This document shows, one piece after another, positions 1 through 8,757 of a stretch of DNA of 64,000 nt. Positions within the stretch are counted from its first letter, which is position 1, and each line of letters begins with the position of its first letter. Made by a program: the position numbers and the translations under genes. This DNA comes from Oscillospiraceae bacterium (GTDB lineage Bacteria > Bacillota > Clostridia > Oscillospirales > Acutalibacteraceae). The stretch spans positions 1-64,000 of the forward strand of contig SVPF01000006.1 of assembly GCA_015066005.1 (NCBI GenBank), in the 5' to 3' direction. Below the pieces are notes generated by a model that saw nothing but the letters and a program-made list of their open reading frames with translations, was not told where the DNA came from and did no database searches.

Positions 1-174
1 TTGCAGTTCCAATCCTGTACCGCAACCCAAATCAAGTATGCAACAGTTTTCAGCGGTCGGTAATTGCTTTGCCGTAAAAGGATAGAACTCGCTTGCATAT
101 TCGATGTTAGTCATCATATGCTCATCGTATCCGTCAAGTCTTGCTTCAAAGAAGTCGCTCATTTTTTCAAGCAT
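1..174 (-). CDS. Class I SAM-dependent methyltransferase, N-terminal part
   Basis: The 58 codons in the window form the start of a class I methyltransferase; the rest lies beyond the left edge. Residues 47-55 read ILDLGCGTG, the glycine-rich motif I that binds S-adenosylmethionine. The N-terminal stretch (MLEKMSDFFEARLDGYDEHM) is typical of small stand-alone methyltransferases of unknown substrate. The ATG lies about six bases after a GGAGG ribosome site. It precedes no visible partner gene in the window, since transcription runs off the edge; the serine hydrolase lies just upstream on the same strand (about 35 bases), so the two may be cotranscribed. The substrate cannot be inferred. Confidence 0.8.
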   Translation of the reverse strand, partial: MLEKMSDFFEARLDGYDEHMMTNIEYASEFYPFTAKQLPTAENCCILDLGCGTGLELQ

Positions 175-209
175 ACATAACCTCCGTTAAATTCTTATTT
201 TCCTAACTG

Positions 210-1193
210 TTATTCAGCAATGAATGGTTCAATATATTTTTGTATAAACTGAACTCTGTCAAATACTAATGGTTTAAAGGTGGAAGTAACGGATATAACA
301 ATATTTTTATCCGCATTAACATATATCACATTTCCACTATCACCTATGGCAGAGTATATATTCTTTTCTTTATCAATAACCCACCATAAGAATCCGTATT
401 GCATAAAGGCAAATTTTTCATCACATTTGATATATGGTGTAGTCATTTGAGTTATCCATTCGGCAGAAACTATCTGCTTATTATCAAACATGCCTTTATT
501 AAGGCACATTTGACCGATTTTCGATAAATCTTCTGCTGACAAGCACAAACCAAAGCCTGATGTTACAATTCCTTTGTTATCGCAAAACCAACCATTTTCT
601 TTTGGAGATTTAGAAGTTACAAATGTGATATGTTCTTCTTTATTCTTTACAATACAAGGTTTTCTTTCTTCAATTCCAAGTGGTTTAAAGAGATATTCAT
701 TAGCAAAATCAAGAGTTGACATATTGCTGACTTTAGTTATTATTGCACTTAATATATGAATACCCAATGTTGAATACTTGAATTCACCTGTAATTCCGTT
801 TCTTCCACCAAGCAAATCCAGAACGGACTTTGTCCAATCTTCGCTTGTGCATACTTTTGTCCAAGGTTCTGACTTATATTTATATGGTGCCGTCATTGTA
901 AGCAAATGATATAAAGTGACATCCTGTATTGTTTTTTCGCCTCGTTTAATTACATAGTCGGGGAAAAACTCTAATACTTTTTGATTGACACTTTCAATCA
1001 TACCTTTTTGGATGGCAATTCCGATAAGTATAGACATCACACTTTTGGTTACAGAAGCAATATGAACATTATCGGTCGGCTTATAATTATTCCAAGTGTC
1101 ACTATAAACTATCTCATTGTCCTTAATGGCTACTATCTGACATAAATTGGGTTGTTCATTTGCAACAATGACGTGTAATTTTTCTTTGTTCAC
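210..1193 (-). CDS. Serine hydrolase of the beta-lactamase class C / penicillin-binding-protein-like family
   Basis: A 327-residue protein with the PF00144-type fold. The nucleophile motif SxxK is seen as SVTK near residue 48 and the second motif as YST near residue 141. There is no signal peptide, so it is probably cytoplasmic, like many Firmicute esterase/DD-peptidase-like relatives of unknown substrate. Translation appears to start at GTG, since the codon at 1191-1193 is GTG and a GGAGG site lies about ten bases upstream. A TATAAT-like -10 box lies upstream near 1238-1243 on this strand, without a good -35. Drug resistance should not be assumed: the family is mostly non-lactamase. Confidence 0.8.
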   Translation of the reverse strand: MNKEKLHVIVANEQPNLCQIVAIKDNEIVYSDTWNNYKPTDNVHIASVTKSVMSILIGIAIQKGMIESVNQKVLEFFPDYVIKRGEKTIQDVTLYHLLTMTAPYKYKSEPWTKVCTSEDWTKSVLDLLGGRNGITGEFKYSTLGIHILSAIITKVSNMSTLDFANEYLFKPLGIEERKPCIVKNKEEHITFVTSKSPKENGWFCDNKGIVTSGFGLCLSAEDLSKIGQMCLNKGMFDNKQIVSAEWITQMTTPYIKCDEKFAFMQYGFLWWVIDKEKNIYSAIGDSGNVIYVNADKNIVISVTSTFKPLVFDRVQFIQKYIEPFIAE

Positions 1194-1278
1194 AGTATGT
1201 AGCCTCCTCTACAAATTCTTATTTATCGGTTAGTTGTATTATAGCACGACTTGACTAACAAAGAAAGAGAATATTATA

Positions 1279-1312
1279 AACACCCTTAGTTTTTTAAAAA
1301 ACTAAGGGTGTT
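1279..1312. terminator. Rho-independent terminator, probably for the MATE gene
   Basis: A near-perfect inverted repeat (AACACCCTTAG...CTAAGGGTGTT) with A/T-rich inner pairs and T-runs on both strands. It lies between the 3' end of the MATE gene and the promoter region of the hydrolase, so its main role is probably ending leftward transcription from the MATE gene. Confidence 0.75.
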
Positions 1313-1365
1313 TTCGTGTCTTGTTGTACTGTCCTTTAGAGTACGACCCATATGCGGTGTTTTTG

Positions 1366-2757
1366 TCATTTCGTATCAATAATATTTTTAATCCAAATGC
1401 CTTTTTTAACCATAACAAAGCCGATTATACATTTAATAATATCAAGCGACTGTACGGTAAAGTAAAGGGGTACAATCGGTATATTGGTATATTTTGAAAG
1501 CACAAATGCCACAGGCACCATAATTGCCCAGGAAAATGCGCTGTCAAACAGGAAGGTTATAATTGTGCGACCACCTGAACGCAGGGTAAAATAGCAGTTA
1601 TGCGCAAAGGCAAAAACGGGCATTAAGGCTGCGACAACAAACAAAAACTGTGTTGCCATTTGCTTAACCTCGGCTTCGGTGTTATAAATATGGGGAATAA
1701 AGGGCGCCAGCAGCATCATAATACTGCCCATAACCACACAACAGCCTACCGAAAGGGTTAAAAGCTGCCAAACCGACTGCTTGGCTTCTTTAATACGGTT
1801 TGCACCGAGGTGCTGACCAACAATTATTGCAACGGCGTTGCCCATTGTTAAAAACACAACATTAAAAAGGTTATTGACCGTGTTTGCAATATTAACGGCC
1901 GACAAAACCTCAATACCTCTTACCGAATAGCACTGTAAAAGCACCGCTATGCTTGATGACCACAAAAATTCATTAACCAAAAGGGGCATACCCCTTGTAA
2001 TAATTTTTTTACATAAATTGAACGGAATATAAAGGCTTCTGAAGGCGCCCTTAATAAATGGATATTTTTTGCGCTTAAGGGTAGTAACAACAATAATTAT
2101 ACCCGCTTCAACAAAGCGTGAAAGCACCGTTGCGATAGCGGCGCCCGTAACCTCGAGGCGAGGAAAGCCAAATTTGCCGAAAATAAGTAAATAGTTAAAC
2201 ACAAGGTTTACTAAAATTGCGGCTATGCTTGCCAGCATTGGCAGCTTTGTTTCGCCTGTTTCGCGAAGGGTGCTTGCATAAACCTGCATTGCGGCAAAGG
2301 GTAAAAGACCAATTAGCATAACCTGCATATAGTCGGCCGCATATTTAATTGTCGCGGCGGCATCGGCGGGTAATGTATCCTTTGCTATATATATTTCAAT
2401 CAAAGGCTGTTTAAATATTAAAAATACGCCTATAGCAAGGGCGGTCATTACAGCACCGACAATTGCCTTTATTCGTATACAATAGCGAATGCCGTTGTTA
2501 TCACCCGCACCGGCAAATTGTGTTAAAAAAATACCGGCGCCTGCCATACCGCCGAAAATGCAAAGGTAAAACACAAACATAAGCTGGTTTACAATTGTAA
2601 CGGCTGACATTTGCAGTGTGCCGACACGCCCAACCATTACATTGTCTAAAAGACTTACAACATTTGTAATTGTGTTTTGAATAATCATTGGCACAACGAT
2701 TGCAAATACCTTGCGGTAGAATTCCTTAGTGCCAATAAGGGTGGATTTCAACTTCAT
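1366..2757 (-). CDS. MATE family efflux protein
   Basis: A 463-residue polytopic membrane protein with about twelve hydrophobic segments in two similar halves, matching the usual MATE length (450-470). It carries typical MATE motifs, for example PMIIQNTITNVVSLLDNVMV in the first helix region and a similar sequence in the second half. Family members export cationic drugs or metabolites using sodium or proton gradients; the substrate cannot be read from sequence. The start is ATG with only a weak GAAG upstream. The gene runs leftward, divergent from the T-box operon. Confidence 0.9.
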   Translation of the reverse strand: MKLKSTLIGTKEFYRKVFAIVVPMIIQNTITNVVSLLDNVMVGRVGTLQMSAVTIVNQLMFVFYLCIFGGMAGAGIFLTQFAGAGDNNGIRYCIRIKAIVGAVMTALAIGVFLIFKQPLIEIYIAKDTLPADAAATIKYAADYMQVMLIGLLPFAAMQVYASTLRETGETKLPMLASIAAILVNLVFNYLLIFGKFGFPRLEVTGAAIATVLSRFVEAGIIIVVTTLKRKKYPFIKGAFRSLYIPFNLCKKIITRGMPLLVNEFLWSSSIAVLLQCYSVRGIEVLSAVNIANTVNNLFNVVFLTMGNAVAIIVGQHLGANRIKEAKQSVWQLLTLSVGCCVVMGSIMMLLAPFIPHIYNTEAEVKQMATQFLFVVAALMPVFAFAHNCYFTLRSGGRTIITFLFDSAFSWAIMVPVAFVLSKYTNIPIVPLYFTVQSLDIIKCIIGFVMVKKGIWIKNIIDTK

Positions 2758-2856
2758 TTTACAGCTTCACTTTCATAAAATAGGTGTCAAGTTAATATAA
2801 CATAATATAGCCTAAAAGTAAATAGTTTACATATTTAAAAAAATTGCAAAAAAGTG

Positions 2857-2885
2857 TTGACAACGGTTTTTTGCGGTGGTATAAT
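2857..2885 (+). promoter_or_regulatory. Sigma-A promoter of T-box leader 1
   Basis: TTGACA at 2857-2862 and TATAAT at 2880-2885 are separated by exactly 17 bases, a consensus housekeeping promoter. Transcription should begin near 2892, just before the T-box leader. Confidence 0.85.
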
Positions 2886-2891
2886 AAGCAA

Positions 2892-3162
2892 AAATTGATA
2901 AAGGCTTTGACGAAGACGGTTTTAAATAACTGCTTTTAGAGAGTCGGCGGCTGGTGTAAGCCGACAGCAAGTGTTTATGAATACCCATCACTTCCGAGCC
3001 GAAGGGCTGAAACTTTATTGCGAGTAGGTCTTTCCGTGATTGCTGCGTAAAGGCATAAGGGTTGTTAGACCCTGAGTGGCAGTTCTACTGCAATTTGAGT
3101 GGTACCGCGAGTGTGATTACAACACCCGTCTCAAAGTTTGAGATGGGTGTTTTTTTTATTTT
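2892..3162 (+). promoter_or_regulatory. T-box riboswitch 1 (tRNA-sensing attenuator)
   Basis: A complete T-box leader. Stem I shows GACGAAG on the 5' side, the AGAGA bulge box and the GGTGTAAGCC distal-loop motif near 2940-2962, with the 3' strand ending in CTTCCGAGC. The T-box sequence GAGTGGTACCGCG is at 3097-3109, and its TGGT bulge pairs with a tRNA ending in ACCA. A terminator hairpin (ACACCCGTCTCAAA.../...TTTGAGATGGGTGT) followed by eight T residues ends near 3159. By position, just before purine-CUUC in the specifier loop, the candidate specifier is AUC (2987-2989, isoleucine); that assignment is inferred from comparison with the second T-box and is less sure than the T-box call. Confidence 0.93.
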
Positions 3163-3187
3163 AATTTTTTATGAAAGGGTGTTTAAA

Positions 3188-5455
3188 ATGGCAACCAACA
3201 CAGCAAAACAACAACTTATGGAGATCGCTTCGCGAATTAAGGAAATGCGCGAAATTATGGGCTGGTCAATTGCTGAAATGGCTCAGAAGACCGAAGTAAG
3301 TGAGCGGGAATATAAAAATTACGAAAGTGCAAATGCAGATATTCCGTTTAGCTTTATTCATAAGTGTGCGTTGGAATTTGGTGTTGAGCTTACCGAGCTT
3401 TTGGAAGGCCATTCAGCTCGACTTTCAAGCTATACAGTTACCCGTAAGGGTAAGGGACAGCGCACCGCAAAGGAAGAAGGTATTGACATTGCAAACCTTG
3501 CTCCTAAATTTAAGGATAAAATTGCTGAGCCTTATTGGGTTAGGTATGAATATTCTGCCGCACAGCAAAATAAACCCATTCACCTTGCAACCCACTCCGG
3601 TCAGGAATTTGACCTTGTTATGAGCGGTAGCTTAAAGGTACAAATTGGTGAACATACCGAAATTTTGCATGAAGGCGACAGTATTTACTATAATTCCTCT
3701 ACACCCCACGGTATGATAGCCGTTGACGGTAAGGATTGCGTGTTCTGCGCGGTTGTTTTACCGGGTGAGGATACTAAGGAAGAAACCGTAAGACGCAGCA
3801 TTGCTTCGACTAAAGCCTCTGAAACCTTGGTTTGCGAGAAGTTTGTCGACGCTGTTGAGGATGAAAACGGCGCTTTACAGAAAATTGACTTCAAAAATAC
3901 CGACAGCTTTAACTTTGGCTTTGATATTGTTGACGGTATAGCCGCGAAATATCCCGATAAGCTTGCAATGCTTCACCTTGACAAAAACAAGCTTGAACGC
4001 CGTTTTACCTTTAACGATATTAAACGCGCTTCAAACCAGGTAGCAAACTACTTTAAGTCCCTTGGCATTAAAAAGGGTGACAAGGTAATGCTTGTGCTTA
4101 AACGCCATTATCAGTTCTGGTTTTGTATGGTGGCCCTTCATAAGCTTGGCGCGGTGGCAATTCCCGCTACTAATCAGCTTAAGGAGCACGACTTTGAATA
4201 CCGCTTTAATGCTGCAGGCGTAAAAGCGCTTGTTTGTACTGCTGACGGCGACACTGCTGAAATCGCTGAAAGAGCAGCGGCAAATTGCAGTACGGTTGAG
4301 CATCTTATAATGGTTGGCGGTAAGCGTGACGGCTGGAAGGATTTTGACAGCGAATATCCGCTTTACAGTGCACATCACTATCGCACTGAGGATGCTTCCT
4401 GCGGTGACGACATTGCTCTTATGTTCTTTACCTCGGGTACAACAGGTAATCCCAAAATGGCGGCGCATAAGCACACCTATGCTTTGGGTCATTTTGTAAC
4501 CGCTAAGTATTGGCATTGCTGTGAGCGCGACGGCTTACATTTAACAATTTCTGATACGGGCTGGGGTAAATCTCTTTGGGGCAAGCTTTACGGTCAATGG
4601 CTGTGCGAGGGCGCGGTGTTTGTTTACGACTTTGACCGCTTTGATGCAGATGAAATTTTGCCTATGTTTGCAAAATACAACATTACCACCTTCTGCGCAC
4701 CGCCCACAATGCTTCGTATGCTTATTAAGGGTGATCTTTCTAAGTATGATTTATCCTCAATTCACCATATGACAACTGCGGGTGAGGCATTAAATCCTGA
4801 AGTGTTCCGCCAGTTTGAGCAGGCAACAGGTCTTCAAATTATGGAAGGCTTCGGTCAGACCGAAACCACCCTTACAATTGCAAACCTTTGCGGTACAACA
4901 CCTAAGGTTGGCGCAATGGGTAAGGCCTCTCCTCAGTATGATGTTGACATTGTTGACCCTGACGGCAACCCCGTTGCTGACGGTGAAACAGGTGAAATTG
5001 TTATTCATACCGACAAATCAGTTCCTTGCGGACTGTTCAGAGAATATTATCTTGATGAAGAAAAGACAACTGACGCTTGGCACGACGGTATGTACCACAC
5101 AGGTGACACCGCTTGGCGTGATGAGGACGGTTACTTCTGGTACGTCAGCCGCATAGATGACGTTATTAAGTCATCGGGCTACCGCATTGGACCGTTCGAA
5201 ATTGAAAGCGTTATTATGGAGCTTCCGTATGTTCTTGAGTGTGGCGTTTCTGCTGCCCCCGATGAAATCAGAGGTCAGGTTGTAAAGGCAAGCATTGTGC
5301 TCACCAAGGGCACAGAGCCGACTGAAGAGCTTAAAAAGGAAATTCAAAACTATGTTAAAACCCACACAGCGCCGTATAAGTATCCCCGTGTGGTTGTTTT
5401 CCGCGATGAATTACCCAAGACCATAAGCGGAAAAATTCAGCGTAATAAGCTTTAA
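3188..5455 (+). CDS. XRE-cupin-AMP-forming acyl-CoA synthetase fusion, copy 1
   Basis: A 755-residue three-part protein. Residues about 5-70 form an XRE-type helix-turn-helix, about 115-190 a small cupin barrel (motifs THSGQEFDLVMSG and TPHGMIAV), and about 230-755 an adenylate-forming ligase. The ligase part shows FFTSGTTGNPK (P-loop), EGFGQTETT, YHTGD, SSGYRIGPFEIES and the C-terminal PKTISGKIQRNKL with the catalytic lysine. SDTGWGKSLWGKLYGQW and VYDFDRFD resemble medium/branched short-chain acyl-CoA synthetases (MACS type) more than acetyl-CoA synthetase. The start is the ATG at 3188, eight bases after GAAAGGG; a longer frame opens inside the T-box and is not used. It lies alone behind T-box 1, suggesting induction by amino-acid shortage. 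The inferred substrate is a branched-chain fatty acid such as 2-methylbutyrate. Confidence 0.85.
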   Translation: MATNTAKQQLMEIASRIKEMREIMGWSIAEMAQKTEVSEREYKNYESANADIPFSFIHKCALEFGVELTELLEGHSARLSSYTVTRKGKGQRTAKEEGIDIANLAPKFKDKIAEPYWVRYEYSAAQQNKPIHLATHSGQEFDLVMSGSLKVQIGEHTEILHEGDSIYYNSSTPHGMIAVDGKDCVFCAVVLPGEDTKEETVRRSIASTKASETLVCEKFVDAVEDENGALQKIDFKNTDSFNFGFDIVDGIAAKYPDKLAMLHLDKNKLERRFTFNDIKRASNQVANYFKSLGIKKGDKVMLVLKRHYQFWFCMVALHKLGAVAIPATNQLKEHDFEYRFNAAGVKALVCTADGDTAEIAERAAANCSTVEHLIMVGGKRDGWKDFDSEYPLYSAHHYRTEDASCGDDIALMFFTSGTTGNPKMAAHKHTYALGHFVTAKYWHCCERDGLHLTISDTGWGKSLWGKLYGQWLCEGAVFVYDFDRFDADEILPMFAKYNITTFCAPPTMLRMLIKGDLSKYDLSSIHHMTTAGEALNPEVFRQFEQATGLQIMEGFGQTETTLTIANLCGTTPKVGAMGKASPQYDVDIVDPDGNPVADGETGEIVIHTDKSVPCGLFREYYLDEEKTTDAWHDGMYHTGDTAWRDEDGYFWYVSRIDDVIKSSGYRIGPFEIESVIMELPYVLECGVSAAPDEIRGQVVKASIVLTKGTEPTEELKKEIQNYVKTHTAPYKYPRVVVFRDELPKTISGKIQRNKL

Positions 5456-5461
5456 TATTTA

Positions 5462-5490
5462 TTGACAATTTTTTAAAGTTGTGATATATT
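5462..5490 (+). promoter_or_regulatory. Sigma-A promoter of T-box leader 2
   Basis: TTGACA at 5462-5467 and TATATT at 5485-5490 with a 17-base spacer. It begins six bases after the stop codon of the first synthetase gene, so the second gene and the VOR operon have their own promoter. Confidence 0.8.
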
Positions 5491-5496
5491 ATATAA

Positions 5497-5757
5497 AAAG
5501 CGTCGACGAAGAGGGCGCAAAATAATACATATCAGAGAAGTGACGGTTGGTGCAAGTCATTTATGTGTGTTTTGTGTTTGTAGCTTCTGAGCTGAAGGGA
5601 AGAAAGCGTTTGTTAGTAGACCCCTTCCGTGATTGCTGCGTAAATGCATAGGAATTGTTTGATTCCAAGAGTGGCAGTATTACTGCAATTTGAGTGGTAC
5701 CGCGGGTATGAATTTTATGCTCGTCTCAAAGTCATAACTTTGGGGCGAGTATTTTTG
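5497..5757 (+). promoter_or_regulatory. T-box riboswitch 2
   Basis: A second full T-box: GACGAAGAG at the start of stem I, AGAGAAGTGAC with GGTGCAAGTCA, a 3' strand ending CTTCTGAGC, the T-box GAGTGGTACCGCG at 5692-5704, and a terminator (GCTCGTCTCAAAG...CTTTGGGGCGAGT plus TTTTT) ending near 5756. The TGGT bulge again fits a tRNA with discriminator A. The triplet in the position corresponding to AUC of T-box 1 is GUA (5580-5582), a valine codon; this reading is an inference from alignment by eye. It controls the second synthetase and the whole VOR-ilvE operon. Confidence 0.92.
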
Positions 5758-5784
5758 ATTTTTTCGCCCGAAACGGAGGAAATG

Positions 5785-8085
5785 ATGGAAAACACAAAGG
5801 GACTTGATTCTAAAATCAAGGAAATAGCAGGTCGTATTAAAGAACTGCGCGAAATTATGGGCTTATCCATTCAGGATATGGCGAAAAAGACAGCGGTTAG
5901 CGAAGCGGAATATATCGCTTGTGAAAACGGCGAAAGTGATTTACACTTTGCTTTTATTTACCGTTGCGCAAATGCCTTTAGCGTTGACGTTACCGATATT
6001 ATCGAGGGCTACAGCCCCCGACTAAAATCATACACCGTTACCCGCAAGGGTGAGGGTCAGCGCATTGAAAAGGCGCACGGTATGACATATTATAACTTGG
6101 CTTCTGCCTTTAAAAACCGTATTGCCGAACCGCTTTACGTTAAAAGCGTTTACAGCGAAGAAGCCCAAAATAAACCTATTGAGGTTACTACCCACGCGGG
6201 TCAGGAATGTGACCTTATTATAAGCGGTCGCTTAAAGGTTCAGGTTGGCGAGCACGCCGAAATTTTAGGCCCCGGCGACAGCATTTATTTTGATTCCAAC
6301 ACCCCCCACGGTATGATTGCTGTCGGCGGTGAGGATTGTACCTTCTACGCTATCGTTTTAAACCCCACGGGCGAGCCTATACCTGAATTGGCTGAGGATT
6401 ATAAGCCGCTTCCAAACGTTCCGCTTACTAAGCGCGAGCGTAAGGATAAGAGCGAGCGCATTTACAGCAAGTACATAGATATTGTTGAAAATGAGCACGG
6501 CACACCTACCTCAATCACCTTTAAAAATACCGAAAAGTTCAACTTCGGCTTTGATTTAGTTGACGCTCTTGCAAAGCGTGAGCCCGACAAGCTAGCGCTT
6601 ATGCATATTTCAAGGGATGGCACCGAACGCGCTATCACTTTTTCTGATGTTAAGAAGGAATCAAACCGCTGTGCAAACTACTTTAAGTCGCTTGGCATTA
6701 AAAAGGGCGACAGGGTAATGCTTGTGCTTAAACGACATTATCAGTTCTGGTTTGCTATGATTGGTCTTAATAAACTCGGTGCTATTGCAATTCCCGCAAC
6801 AAATCAGCTACTCGAGAAGGATTTTGACTATCGCTTTAAATCGGCAGGGGTTAACACCATTATCTGCACTGCCGACGGCGACACCGCCCATCAGGTTGAT
6901 TTGGCCGCCGCAAAAAGTGACTGCATTAAAAATAAGCTTATTGTTAACGGTGACCGTGAGGGTTGGCGTAGCTTCGATGAAGAGTATAAGCTGTTCTCAA
7001 CCCACTTCCACCGCACCGATGATACTGCCTGCGGGGAAGACCTCATGCTTATGTACTTTACATCAGGCACAAGCGGTTATCCCAAAATTGCGGCTCATAA
7101 TTATAAATATCCCTTGGGTCATTTCCATACTGCTAAATATTGGCACGACGTTGACCCTGAAGGTTTGCACTTTACCATTTCGGATACAGGCTGGGCAAAG
7201 GCAATGTGGGGTAAATTATACGGTCAGTGGCTGGCCGAAGCGGCAATCTTTGTTTACGACTTTGACCGCTTTGACGCGGCTGACATTTTGCCAATGTTTG
7301 CAAAATATAAAATTACCACCTTCTGCGCACCGCCCACAATGCTTCGTATGATGGTAAAGCAGGATATTTCAAAGTACGATTTATCATCAATTAAGCATAT
7401 GACCACCGCGGGCGAAGCATTAAACCCCGAGGTTTACCGCCAATTTGAAAAGGCAACGGGTCTTCAAATTCTTGAAGGCTTCGGTCAGACCGAAAGCACA
7501 ATGATTATCGGTAACCTTGTTGGCGCACCGCATAAAATCGGTTCAATGGGTAAGCCTGCACCTATTTATGATGTTTCTATCGTTGACCCCGACGGCAACC
7601 CTGTTGACGTTGGTGAAACGGGTGAAATTGTAATTAACATTAAAAATGGTCGCCCCTGCGGTCTTGCTGTCGGTTATTATGGCGATGAGGAAAAGACCAA
7701 GGAAACCTGGTGCGATGATTATTACCACACAGGCGATACCGCTTGGCGTGATGAGGACGGCTTCTATTGGTATGTTGGCCGTATTGATGATGTTATTAAG
7801 TCTTCGGGCTACCGTATCGGACCGTTCGAAATTGAAAGCGTTATTATGGAATTGCCGTATGTTCTCGAGTGTGGTGTTTCCGCCGCACCCGATGAAGTCA
7901 GAGGTCAGGTTGTAAAGGCAAGCATTGTGCTTGTAAACGGAACCGAGCCTACCGAAGAATTAAAGAAAGAAATTCAAAATTACGTTAAGGAAAGAACCGC
8001 GCCCTATAAATACCCAAGAATTGTGGTGTTTAGGGATAGTTTACCAAAAACTACCAGCGGTAAGATTCAAAGAAACAAATTATGA
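5785..8085 (+). CDS. XRE-cupin-AMP-forming acyl-CoA synthetase fusion, copy 2
   Basis: A 766-residue paralogue of the preceding synthetase with the same order: XRE helix-turn-helix (about 15-80), cupin (about 125-200, TPHGMIAV) and acyl-CoA synthetase (about 240-766). Ligase motifs are YFTSGTSGYPK, SDTGWAKAMWGKLYGQW, EGFGQTEST, YHTGD and PKTTSGKIQRNKL. The two proteins are very similar over the ligase part, so this is a tandem duplication that included the T-box. Two ATG codons occur in tandem at 5782 and 5785; the second fits the GGAGGA site better (four-base gap). It opens a seven-gene operon with a ferredoxin-type oxidoreductase and IlvE, which points to supplying branched acyl-CoA (for example isobutyryl-CoA) to that enzyme. 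Confidence 0.85.
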   Translation: MENTKGLDSKIKEIAGRIKELREIMGLSIQDMAKKTAVSEAEYIACENGESDLHFAFIYRCANAFSVDVTDIIEGYSPRLKSYTVTRKGEGQRIEKAHGMTYYNLASAFKNRIAEPLYVKSVYSEEAQNKPIEVTTHAGQECDLIISGRLKVQVGEHAEILGPGDSIYFDSNTPHGMIAVGGEDCTFYAIVLNPTGEPIPELAEDYKPLPNVPLTKRERKDKSERIYSKYIDIVENEHGTPTSITFKNTEKFNFGFDLVDALAKREPDKLALMHISRDGTERAITFSDVKKESNRCANYFKSLGIKKGDRVMLVLKRHYQFWFAMIGLNKLGAIAIPATNQLLEKDFDYRFKSAGVNTIICTADGDTAHQVDLAAAKSDCIKNKLIVNGDREGWRSFDEEYKLFSTHFHRTDDTACGEDLMLMYFTSGTSGYPKIAAHNYKYPLGHFHTAKYWHDVDPEGLHFTISDTGWAKAMWGKLYGQWLAEAAIFVYDFDRFDAADILPMFAKYKITTFCAPPTMLRMMVKQDISKYDLSSIKHMTTAGEALNPEVYRQFEKATGLQILEGFGQTESTMIIGNLVGAPHKIGSMGKPAPIYDVSIVDPDGNPVDVGETGEIVINIKNGRPCGLAVGYYGDEEKTKETWCDDYYHTGDTAWRDEDGFYWYVGRIDDVIKSSGYRIGPFEIESVIMELPYVLECGVSAAPDEVRGQVVKASIVLVNGTEPTEELKKEIQNYVKERTAPYKYPRIVVFRDSLPKTTSGKIQRNKL

Positions 8086-8744
8086 TTTATAAAAGAATAA
8101 CCCTTCTTTGCGGTCATTACGGTAGCGGCAAAACCAATGTTGCCGTTAATATGGCTTATGATCAAAAGGAAAAATATGAAAGGGTTGCAATAGCTGATTT
8201 GGATATTGTAAACCCATACTTTCGCACAAAGGACAGCGCAAAGGACTTTGAGGACAAGGGAATAGAGCTTATTGCTTCGGAATATGCGGGCAGTAACGTT
8301 GATATTCCCGCCCTTCCTCAGCAAATTTATTCCATTTGCGACCAAAAGGATAAGCAGGTTATAATTGATGTTGGCGGTGACGACCGCGGCGCTTATGCAT
8401 TGGGAAGAATTGCTCCCGCAATTTTAGCGGAAAACAATTATGAAATGCTTTTTGTAATTAACTGCTTCCGCCCCTTAACCCGTGACGCTGAATCAACCAT
8501 TGAGGTTATGCGCGAAATCGAATATGCGGCAAAAATTAAATTTACCGCAATTGTTAATAATTCAAACTTGGGCGAAGAAACCACAAGGGAGGATGTTTTA
8601 AAATCACTGGCCTATGCTGAGGAAATTTCCCAAAAAACAGGGCTTCCAATTAAGTGCACTTCGGTGTATAATAGACTGTATGATGATTTAAAAAACGAAA
8701 TCCCGAAGCTTTTTTCGCTGAAGCTTCAGGATAAAATCAATTAA
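8082..8744 (+). CDS. ParA/MinD-like P-loop NTPase in the VOR operon
   Basis: A 220-residue protein with a Walker A loop GHYGSGKTN at residues 11-19, a switch-like DLDIVNPYF around 40-48 and IIDVGGDD near 94-101, as in the MinD/ParA/Mrp class. It overlaps the end of the synthetase by four bases (ATGA), so translation is probably coupled. Its position directly before the ferredoxin subunit suggests a helper role, such as cofactor or iron-sulfur loading of the oxidoreductase, but it lacks the CxxC of Mrp-type scaffold proteins and the function is unknown. Confidence 0.75.
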   Translation: MIYKRITLLCGHYGSGKTNVAVNMAYDQKEKYERVAIADLDIVNPYFRTKDSAKDFEDKGIELIASEYAGSNVDIPALPQQIYSICDQKDKQVIIDVGGDDRGAYALGRIAPAILAENNYEMLFVINCFRPLTRDAESTIEVMREIEYAAKIKFTAIVNNSNLGEETTREDVLKSLAYAEEISQKTGLPIKCTSVYNRLYDDLKNEIPKLFSLKLQDKIN

Positions 8745-8757
8745 AGGAGTGTCTAAT

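Noticed and set aside
3062..3187. Reading frame of the first synthetase extending into the T-box
   Set aside because: It would translate the terminator region; the ATG at 3188 has a ribosome site and gives the XRE domain start.
4031..4516. 161-codon leftward frame inside the first synthetase
   Set aside because: Antisense shadow of a well supported gene, with no motif and no ribosome site.
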